Position numbers and translations under genes: made by a program
Source: Bacteroidia bacterium
GTDB taxonomy: Bacteria > Bacteroidota > Bacteroidia > Cytophagales > Cyclobacteriaceae
Assembly (NCBI GenBank): GCA_025356795.1
Contig: JANXRR010000104.1
Span: 1-5,709, forward strand
DNA length: 5,709 nucleotides
Direction of reading: 5' to 3'
Part shown: positions 1 to 5,709 of the stretch, one piece after another
Layout: each line of letters begins with the position of its first letter
Position numbering within the stretch: the first letter of the stretch is position 1
Notes under the pieces: model-generated
Told to the model about the DNA's origin: nothing
Database searches by the model: none
Seen by the model: the letters and a program-made list of their open reading frames with translations, nothing else

Positions 1-1031
1 ATACGTTGGGGCTTTCAGAATTTAAAGAGTTTATACACTTTGGCCTCACATCGCAAGATATTAACAACACGGCCACACCTTTATTGCTCAAAGAATTTTT
101 AGAGAATGAATTTCTTCCACAGCTTAATGATCTTGTAAAGAAACTGGAGCATCAAAGCATAACATGGGCACGAGTTTCGATGCTTGCTAAAACCCATGGG
201 CAACCCGCTTCGCCTACACGGTTAGGAAAAGAAATTCATGTATTTGCTGAACGAATTAACAAGCAGTTGTTGCTACTTGAAACGGTTCCTCATTCTGCAA
301 AAGTAGGAGGGGCTACAGGAAACTTTAATGCGCACCACATTGCCTATCCGGAAATTGATTGGATAAGTTTCTCCAATAAATTTGTGTCGCAATTAGGATT
401 AACCCGAAGCCACCCAACTACACAGATTGAACATTACGATAACTTAGCTGCGTTGTTCGATAACCTAAAACGTATCAACACCATACTAATTGATTACAGT
501 CGTGATATGTGGCAATATGTTTCGATGAATTATTTCAATCAGAAAATTAATGAGGGCGAGGTGGGTTCATCGGCTATGCCACATAAAGTAAACCCGATTG
601 ATTTTGAAAATGCGGAAGGTAATTTAGGAATTGCCAACGCCCTCTACGAACATCTTTCAGCGAAGCTTCCTATTTCGCGATTGCAACGCGACTTAACTGA
701 TTCTACTGTGCTGCGAAACATAGGTGTGCCGCTAGCACATTCATTTATTGCACTCAAATCATTGATTAGAGGCATGGAAAAACTGGAACTCAATCAAGAA
801 GCTATTGATAGAGACTTAGATGATAATTGGGCAGTTGTAGCCGAAGCCATACAAACAGTTCTTAGAAGGGAAGGTTACCCCAATCCGTATGAAGCACTGA
901 AATCATTGACACGCAAGAATGAGAAGATTACTCAACAAACAATGAATGATTTTATTAATGCGTTAGATGTTGCTCCCAATCTTAAAACAAAGTTGAAGGC
1001 AATCACTCCTTTTACTTATACGGGAGTTTGA
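1..1031 (+). CDS. purB: Adenylosuccinate lyase, 5'-truncated by the window edge
   Basis: This cytosolic enzyme of purine synthesis splits SAICAR to AICAR plus fumarate, and adenylosuccinate to AMP plus fumarate. About 344 C-terminal residues are visible. The frame is open to base 1, and the TTG at 6-8 is an internal leucine, not a start. By recalled alignment to E. coli PurB (456 aa), roughly 105-110 N-terminal residues lie off the window. Fumarase/aspartase superfamily landmarks appear in order: 'TSQDIN' (48-65), 'THGQP' with the probable catalytic His at 195-197 (E. coli His171), 'TTQIE', and the signature loop 'GSSAMPHKVNP' at 564-596, which carries the catalytic Ser (E. coli Ser295). 'QRDLTDSTVLRN' follows. 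The protein resembles the longer E. coli-type PurB rather than the shorter Bacillus type. It ends at 'TPFTYTGV', a little short of the E. coli C-terminus. It converges on the efflux genes and is probably functionally unrelated to them. Confidence 0.97.
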   Translation, partial: TLGLSEFKEFIHFGLTSQDINNTATPLLLKEFLENEFLPQLNDLVKKLEHQSITWARVSMLAKTHGQPASPTRLGKEIHVFAERINKQLLLLETVPHSAKVGGATGNFNAHHIAYPEIDWISFSNKFVSQLGLTRSHPTTQIEHYDNLAALFDNLKRINTILIDYSRDMWQYVSMNYFNQKINEGEVGSSAMPHKVNPIDFENAEGNLGIANALYEHLSAKLPISRLQRDLTDSTVLRNIGVPLAHSFIALKSLIRGMEKLELNQEAIDRDLDDNWAVVAEAIQTVLRREGYPNPYEALKSLTRKNEKITQQTMNDFINALDVAPNLKTKLKAITPFTYTGV

Positions 1032-1064
1032 TTGGTTGCTAAGTGTGGGTAGGCAAGAATTAAT

Positions 1065-2525
1065 CTATTCATTCTGAGTATAAAGCAATCGATTCTCAGC
1101 AAAATCGAAAAGCGTGAGCCTACGGAGAGCGAAGTAGGAAGTCCAAAAGGTGCGCAAGGCTTCTAAATAATTTCGTTTGGCGTTATCTTTTTCAGTCAAT
1201 GCAATATTTAAGTTGGTGATGTCTATTTTGCCAATCAAGTAACGGTTTTGTGCTACGTTGTAGCGTTCGCGGGCAACCTCATCCGATTTTTTTGTGATTT
1301 CAATTTGAAGGCGTAACAATTCAAACTGTCTTACCTGTGTGATAATCTCTTGTTCTATAGTTATCTCGTCTTGTGCTATAGTGTAGTCGTTTAGTTTCTT
1401 ATTGGCGATAGCTGTTTGCATGGTAGCTTTATTTCTTCCCCAGTTTAAAATGGGTATGTTGAAGCCCACATTAAATTGTTGCTGTTGCTGCGGATTGGTA
1501 TAAAGATCGCCAACTGAAAAGCCCGCATTGTTAAGCCCGTATGAGGCTGTCAATGTGCTTGAAAGCCTACTACCTTTGGCTCTGGCCACATCGCTTTCAG
1601 CTTCAATGCGCCTTCGCTCAAAGGCCACATAAGCAGCTCGGTTTTGCCTGGCATATTTTAGAGCTTCGTCAAGGTTCACATCAAAAAGTGGTACAATTTC
1701 TGGCAAGATCAGTTCAAAGGGTTCATCATTTTTGAAGCCCAGATAAATACGCAAAGAAAGGCTGGCATTTTGAATATTTATTCTGGCCTGAGCCACATCT
1801 TGTTTCGACTTTAGTAACTGTAACTCCACTTGCAGCAATTTATCTTTCGAGGTGGTGCCAATATTATAACGGCCCTGTTCAATTTTGAAAATGGTATCGT
1901 TGTTGGCTAAGTTGAAGCGGGCAATCTGCTCATCAATCTGGGCACGTATTACTTGAAAGAAAAAGTCAGCGGCATTTTGCGAGATAAATTCTAACTGTTC
2001 TACATACTCTCGCTTCGACTCTTCAAATTTTAAGGACAGCGTTAAGCGATCCCACTTAAAAGCGTTGTATGCATATAAGGGTTGGTCAAGTCTTACATTA
2101 TAGATATTGCCATTCCATGATTTTGAATTCCTCGCGATGTCTGTAAAATAATTGAAATTTGTATTGGCTGAAATAGTACCGCCCGTCCAACGGATAGGCT
2201 GTAATAACCCGAGATTGGTGTAGGAATTGGTTTGATTGATGGGTTGAAAAAGCTTGGTTCCATCGGGCTGAATAATCTGCTGGAAGCTTAGGCTGTAAGT
2301 GGGTGCAAAACCACTGATAGCCAACTGTGGATTATATCGGGCGCGGAATGTTCGATATTCCCAATACCGGGTTTCCTTGGTTGTTTGGGTGCGTTTAGAA
2401 GAGGGTGATTCAGCGCGTGCGCGTGCAATCACATCTTCAATGGTAAATTTATTTTGAGCTTGGATTGTGCTATTTAGTAAAAGGCAAACGATGAACGTGA
2501 GAAAGAATGGATAATTTTTATTCAT
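1065..2525 (-). CDS. TolC-family outer-membrane efflux channel
   Basis: Complete 486-aa protein, a usual length for the outer membrane efflux protein (OEP) family. It should trimerise into a beta-barrel with a periplasmic alpha-helical tunnel that docks on the adaptor encoded two genes upstream. Residues 1-23 form a signal peptide: a basic start, a hydrophobic core 'FFLTFIVCLLL', and cleavage likely after 'IQA'. No lipobox is seen. Two OEP repeats are visible. The first runs about 28-265 and includes 'GRYNIGTTSKDKLLQVELQL' (218-237). The second runs about 284-475, with 'PILNWGRNKA' (358-367) and 'RYLIGKIDITNLN' (428-440). The C-terminus has 'ALRRLTLFDF', typical of Bacteroidota members. A short glutamine run (346-350) lies just before a predicted barrel strand. 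The ATG overlaps the permease stop region by 8 bp and has no Shine-Dalgarno motif, suggesting coupled translation. Family assignment is firm; the substrate is unknown. Confidence 0.95.
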   Translation of the reverse strand: MNKNYPFFLTFIVCLLLNSTIQAQNKFTIEDVIARARAESPSSKRTQTTKETRYWEYRTFRARYNPQLAISGFAPTYSLSFQQIIQPDGTKLFQPINQTNSYTNLGLLQPIRWTGGTISANTNFNYFTDIARNSKSWNGNIYNVRLDQPLYAYNAFKWDRLTLSLKFEESKREYVEQLEFISQNAADFFFQVIRAQIDEQIARFNLANNDTIFKIEQGRYNIGTTSKDKLLQVELQLLKSKQDVAQARINIQNASLSLRIYLGFKNDEPFELILPEIVPLFDVNLDEALKYARQNRAAYVAFERRRIEAESDVARAKGSRLSSTLTASYGLNNAGFSVGDLYTNPQQQQQFNVGFNIPILNWGRNKATMQTAIANKKLNDYTIAQDEITIEQEIITQVRQFELLRLQIEITKKSDEVARERYNVAQNRYLIGKIDITNLNIALTEKDNAKRNYLEALRTFWTSYFALRRLTLFDFAENRLLYTQNE

Positions 2526-3891
2526 AGCGTAATGAGGTGATGGGGTCTTGTTGTGCGGCTCTTCGGGCGGGTGCTATTCCAAAGATTAATCCTACCGATG
2601 CAGCTACTCCAAACGATAGAATGATGGAGCTAAATGTAATAAGAGTTGGAATGTGGGCAAGTGTAGATACCCCGTAAGCAATTGATACCCCGAAGATTAC
2701 ACCAATAATTCCACCACTCACGCTAATCATCATGGCCTCAAATAGAAATTGTTGAACAATATCTGTTTTCTGAGCACCAATAGCCAAGCGTAACCCAATT
2801 TCTTTTATCCTCTCAAGCACAGAAGCCAGCATAATGTTCATAATGCCTATGCCCCCCACCAGTAGTGAGATGCCTGCAATCGCGCCAAGCACATAATTAA
2901 AAATATCGTTTGTTCGTTGTTGTTGTTTCAAGAGTAGTTCTGGGATTTCAATTTCGTAATCAATCATTTCGTAGTGCTTCCGTTGGAGCAGCCGTGAAAT
3001 AATTTCTGCTGTCGATTGTAGTTTGCCCGTTTCACTCACCTGAATCACAAGCCTATCTAATTGATTGTAATTTTTTTTCTCTTCTTTTTTTACATCCGTT
3101 TCATCAGAGCCATTAATCATACCTCGGCTTTGCATGGCTGCCAGCCGAATAGCTTCACCTGTTATTTTATCCCGGTCTTTGTAGCGGATCAATATCGTTT
3201 GAAGTGGGGCATATACATCCATATTAAAATCACGAATGCCAAGTTTGCTTATGCTGGCGGAAGAAACTTTTCGTTCCGCAAGCACACCTATAATAGTTAG
3301 CCAATTAGATCCTATTTTTATATTCTTGCCTAATGGATTTTCGGTGGGAAAGAATTTGGTTTTTATTCCGTAACCAATCACGCATACTGGCGAGCCTATT
3401 TTTTTCTGCTCATCATTGAAGAATTGCCCTTCTTGTAAAGTGAAACTATATATATCAAAGTAAGAAGTTTCAACACCCACTAATTTGGCAGACCGTCTGG
3501 TGCCGTTTCGGATTACATGTGTTTCAAGAATGATTTCAGGGCTGATGGTACTCAGACCAGGAACAATTGATTCAATACTTCTTACATCGCGAATGGTGAG
3601 ACCTGGAGAGAATTTTTTCTTATCTTTTTGACCCGCTTGCTCTTGCACTTTCTCCTCTTTTTGTTCTATTATGGGTTTAATAACAATATTATTTACACCC
3701 ACCAATTTTATTTGATTGAGTATTTCTTGTTGAGCTCCATTGCCAATGGCAAGCATGGCAATAACTGCGGCAACACCAAAAATAATTCCTAACGCGGTGA
3801 GCAGTGATCGTATTTTATTGACCAATACTGCATTGATAGCGATGAAAAGATTTGCCAACAGCCGGGGAGAAAGAACAGAACTAAGCTTCAT
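2518..3891 (-). CDS. MacB-type ABC transporter permease (FtsX family), no ATPase domain
   Basis: Complete 457-aa inner-membrane protein with the MacB layout minus the nucleotide-binding domain. The first membrane helix is at about 28-50 ('LLTALGIIFGVAAVIAMLAI'). A large periplasmic domain follows (about 51-330), then three membrane helices near 333-358, 386-411 and 417-441. 'GGIGIMNIMLASV' (346-358) runs into a cytoplasmic coupling segment 'ERIKEIGLRLAIGAQ' (360-374), the part that contacts the ATPase in MacB. The C-terminus 'APARRAAQQDPITSLRYE' is the family ending. In this type VII fold the permease converts ATP hydrolysis in the cytoplasm into periplasmic motion driving export through adaptor and channel. 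The periplasmic domain has two highly charged stretches, at 76-94 and 265-273. The ATG lies 30 bp after the adaptor stop. E. coli MacB is about 650 aa with an N-terminal ATPase; here that part is absent and must be a separate protein. Substrate not assignable. Confidence 0.95.
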   Translation of the reverse strand: MKLSSVLSPRLLANLFIAINAVLVNKIRSLLTALGIIFGVAAVIAMLAIGNGAQQEILNQIKLVGVNNIVIKPIIEQKEEKVQEQAGQKDKKKFSPGLTIRDVRSIESIVPGLSTISPEIILETHVIRNGTRRSAKLVGVETSYFDIYSFTLQEGQFFNDEQKKIGSPVCVIGYGIKTKFFPTENPLGKNIKIGSNWLTIIGVLAERKVSSASISKLGIRDFNMDVYAPLQTILIRYKDRDKITGEAIRLAAMQSRGMINGSDETDVKKEEKKNYNQLDRLVIQVSETGKLQSTAEIISRLLQRKHYEMIDYEIEIPELLLKQQQRTNDIFNYVLGAIAGISLLVGGIGIMNIMLASVLERIKEIGLRLAIGAQKTDIVQQFLFEAMMISVSGGIIGVIFGVSIAYGVSTLAHIPTLITFSSIILSFGVAASVGLIFGIAPARRAAQQDPITSLRYE

Positions 3892-3921
3892 ACACTCTGG
3901 ATTGTAACGCTTTTTGTTAGA

Positions 3922-5256
3922 TTAACTTTTTGTCGGCTTTTTAGTATCGTTGGTGAGTGGCGTAGACGTTTCTTTTTTAAGCTCATTTTTATTTCGTTTG
4001 CCATTTAATTCAGGTAAGAGTTTTACTTGTTGACCTGCCACACTAGCAGGTATGGATAGGTATAGCCTATCATTGTCTTTTAAACCTTTGGTTATAATTA
4101 CATCGTTGGCATTGGATTCTCCAACAATCACTTCTTGTTTAATAATGTCAATTCCATCCTTCAAAAATACATAGGTAATAGAATCAAATTGACTGTGAAG
4201 GCTTTCAAGTGGAATGAACAAAACGGCATCTTCTTGATGGGTTAAAATTCGGTTGCTTGTTGTCATGGAGGGGCGAAGGGTTGGATCAGTTTTTTTTATC
4301 TCTACCTGTACTTCAAATACTTTTGAATCTGAATTGGGCCGCTGCTCACCTACATTGGCCACTGATGACACTACTCCCAGCAGTTTTTTATCTGGATACG
4401 CATCCAGGCCCACCTCAACTACTTGACCAGCCTTTATTTTGCGGATATCAACTTCATTTACAAATGTTTTCGACTGCATTTTTGTAAGATCAGGTAACGT
4501 GGCTACCGTGGGTTCCCACAAACGTATTTGAGAGCCGCCTTTTATAGATTTCCCATCCCATCCTTTCTCATAGATTACCATTCCATCTTCTGGAGCCTTC
4601 ACATCAAATGATTGAAGAACGGTGTTCATGCCGTCCATTTCGCCTTGCACTTTTCTAAGCTCGGCCGAAACTTCACGCATCTTTTCAATATTCTGGTTTT
4701 TTTTGATTTTATAATTATCTACCGCTTGGTCGTATGCACGTTTTGCTTTTTCAACATTGATATCGGCTTGCTTTATGGAAGCAGGGGGCTCAAATTTGGA
4801 TTGCTCAAGAATGATTGCTTTTTCTTCTACCGCATACTTTAAATTAATGAGTTCATCGCGCGATTGGCGCAACTGAAGAGTTGTATCTAACTGAACTTGA
4901 TTGAACTTTGATTTAGCCTTTTCTTCTTCTATTTGTTTGGCAATGAATTTTTTTTGAAATTCTGAACGATCTAAGGTAGCCACCCATTCACCCTTTTTCA
5001 CAACGGTACCTTCGGTTACAATACTTTGAATAGTAACTTGATAAATATCGAAGTTCATAAGGATTGATGGCCCCAGTATTTTTACCGAATTTTTAGCCTC
5101 TAGCTCACCAGTTGTTTCTATTTCAATTTTAAAAGGCCCTTTTTTTACGGAAGCATAAATATCAGAGGTCTCTATGGCAGTATTATTCCCGAAAAGAAAA
5201 TAGAGCGCAACGAGTGATACAAGTACACCCGCTCCAATTATTAGATTTCGTTTCAT
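3922..5256 (-). CDS. HlyD/MacA-like periplasmic adaptor (membrane fusion protein)
   Basis: Complete 444-aa adaptor that would bridge the inner-membrane permease and the TolC-like channel. Residues 5-22 form one hydrophobic segment, read as an N-terminal membrane anchor because there is no lipobox cysteine. The split lipoyl (barrel-sandwich) domain is visible as halves near 41-97 ('EGTVVKKGEWVATLD', 82-96) and 217-247 ('DVKAPEDGMVIYEKG', 218-232). Between them lies a Lys/Glu/Gln-rich coiled-coil hairpin of about 120 residues. Its two arms are nearly equal and are broken at 'EPPAS' (156-160), the probable tip that touches the channel. A beta-barrel domain (about 260-340) and membrane-proximal domain (about 345-415) follow. 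The last 25 residues are hydrophilic and Lys/Thr/Asn-rich, probably disordered. The ATG at 5256 follows an A-rich leader without Shine-Dalgarno. It is the first gene of the leftward cluster, so a promoter is expected in 5257-5388, but I could not identify one convincingly. Confidence 0.95.
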   Translation of the reverse strand: MKRNLIIGAGVLVSLVALYFLFGNNTAIETSDIYASVKKGPFKIEIETTGELEAKNSVKILGPSILMNFDIYQVTIQSIVTEGTVVKKGEWVATLDRSEFQKKFIAKQIEEEKAKSKFNQVQLDTTLQLRQSRDELINLKYAVEEKAIILEQSKFEPPASIKQADINVEKAKRAYDQAVDNYKIKKNQNIEKMREVSAELRKVQGEMDGMNTVLQSFDVKAPEDGMVIYEKGWDGKSIKGGSQIRLWEPTVATLPDLTKMQSKTFVNEVDIRKIKAGQVVEVGLDAYPDKKLLGVVSSVANVGEQRPNSDSKVFEVQVEIKKTDPTLRPSMTTSNRILTHQEDAVLFIPLESLHSQFDSITYVFLKDGIDIIKQEVIVGESNANDVIITKGLKDNDRLYLSIPASVAGQQVKLLPELNGKRNKNELKKETSTPLTNDTKKPTKS

Positions 5257-5322
5257 AGGATTTTTTGCTTTTGGGGATTAGAAATGTGGTTTGATTAACT
5301 ATTACTTAGAATCGCGAAATAG

Positions 5323-5370
5323 GTTACAAGAAAAATACTGGCAACAAATAAAATTACCAGTATTTGTAAC
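5323..5370 (-). terminator. Hairpin downstream of the right-edge gene, possible weak intrinsic terminator
   Basis: A perfect 9-bp inverted repeat, AAATACTGG (5333-5341) and CCAGTATTT (5357-5365), is separated by a 15-nt AT-rich loop. Outer bases GTTAC (5323-5327) and GTAAC (5366-5370) also pair if a 5-nt bulge is allowed on one side, giving arms of about 14 bp. Read leftward, the stem lies 19 bp past the stop of the right-edge gene, and its descending arm ends in ATTTTTCTT, a short U-rich tail. That fits a weak rho-independent terminator insulating that gene from the efflux operon. The stem has only four G-C pairs in its core and the U-tract is short and interrupted. An operator or 5'-leader element of the operon is therefore a real alternative. 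Confidence 0.45.
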
Positions 5371-5388
5371 GTACCGACTACCTTTAAA

Positions 5389-5709
5389 TTATTGATTAGT
5401 CCCTTTTTTTACAATTATTTTTGAAAGTGCCACTTCTTTGGCTATTTTATTTAAGCTATAATCCTTTAAAACACTCATTTTTAGAGCCAATTCTAAGGAG
5501 GAAGGTATTTCACACTCTTTGCAGCGAGTAATCTTTACGTTAAAGACAAGGCTTTCCTCATCTTTCAAACTTTTTAACGTCCGGCCATATTCTAAAAGAT
5601 TTTCTTTTAGATCTTTTTCAAATGCAGGATAAAGTTCTTTTGTTTTTTGATCGCGCGTTGATTGGTCTATATTATCCAATGCCAATGCCGGCAGTGAGTA
5701 ATGATTAAA
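5389..5709 (-). CDS. Unrecognised protein, C-terminal 107 residues only
   Basis: The frame is open from the TAA at 5391-5389 to the right edge of the window, so the 5' part is missing. The TTG at 5685-5683 should not be taken as the start, because eight further sense codons (F-N-H-Y-S-L-P-A) precede it with no stop. The visible part is hydrophilic, with no membrane segment. A Lys/Glu-rich, probably helical stretch ('KTKELYPAFEKDLKENLLEY') leads to 'LKDEESLVFNVKITRCKECEIP', which looks like a beta-strand followed by a CxxC pair (codons at 5512-5523). The end is 'VALSKIIVKKGTNQ'. A lone CxxC could bind metal, form a disulfide or be incidental. Codon use resembles the neighbours. It is on the same strand as the efflux operon but 132 bp away, with a hairpin between, so I do not count it as part of that operon. 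I do not recognise the family; residue wording only vaguely recalls uncharacterised exported Bacteroidota proteins. Confidence 0.75.
   Translation of the reverse strand, partial: FNHYSLPALALDNIDQSTRDQKTKELYPAFEKDLKENLLEYGRTLKSLKDEESLVFNVKITRCKECEIPSSLELALKMSVLKDYSLNKIAKEVALSKIIVKKGTNQ

Noticed and set aside
1476..1490. CAG/CAA-like repeat encoding five glutamines in the channel gene
   Set aside because: Too short to count as a repeat element; it is an ordinary low-complexity loop.
1541..1735. Open frame of 64 codons on the + strand
   Set aside because: It is antisense to the channel gene, whose reading is secure, and it resembles no known protein. It is a shadow frame.
3061..3300. Open frame of 79 codons on the + strand
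   Set aside because: Antisense to the permease. Its Phe-rich start is just the reverse of poly-Lys codons.
4257..4842. Two open frames of 76 codons on the + strand (4257-4487 and 4612-4842)
   Set aside because: Both lie antisense within the adaptor gene. Their Leu/Phe-rich composition reflects the complement of Lys/Glu-rich coiled-coil codons.
3071..4955. Runs of eight A residues on the coding strand (3071-3078, 4290-4297, 4697-4704, 4948-4955) as possible phase-variation or frameshift sites
   Set aside because: All encode Lys-rich stretches in intact frames, and such runs are common in AT-rich genomes. No alternative frame extends usefully from them.
5257..5388. Bacteroidota-type promoter (TTG and TAnnTTTG) for the efflux operon
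   Set aside because: The nearest match, a TTTATTTG inside the hairpin loop, has a mismatch and no well-spaced upstream TTG, so I do not annotate it.

Overview
The window looks like chromosomal DNA of a Bacteroidota species. The evidence is moderately AT-rich coding sequence, A-rich leaders without Shine-Dalgarno motifs, and protein wording typical of that phylum, such as the TolC-family C-terminus 'LRRLTLFDF'. I cannot name the genus. Nothing suggests a mobile element, CRISPR array, tRNA or rRNA.

Layout. Positions 1-1031 (+) hold the 3' three quarters of purB (adenylosuccinate lyase), cut by the left edge. It converges, across only 33 bp, on a leftward three-gene cluster read from 5256 down to 1065. 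That cluster encodes a HlyD/MacA-like periplasmic adaptor (3922-5256), a MacB-type FtsX-family ABC permease (2518-3891) and a TolC-family outer-membrane channel (1065-2525). The first two genes are 30 bp apart and the last two overlap by 8 bp, so they are very likely one operon. To the right, a 132-bp gap contains a hairpin at 5323-5370. Beyond it lies the C-terminal end of an unrecognised protein (5389-5709, -), whose frame stays open to the right edge.

How the genes work together. Adaptor, permease and channel are three parts of a MacAB-TolC-like pump that would span both membranes and expel a substrate from the periplasm or inner membrane. The notable absence is the ATPase. E. coli MacB carries its nucleotide-binding domain at its N-terminus, whereas this permease starts directly with a membrane segment, and no ATPase gene lies in the window. 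The ATPase must come from elsewhere, as in systems with separate ATPase and permease genes such as Bacillus YknXYZ. The substrate cannot be told from sequence.

Overall this is mostly ordinary housekeeping and efflux content. I found no convincing undescribed system. The missing ATPase, the uncharacterised right-edge protein and the gap hairpin are the points worth a second look.
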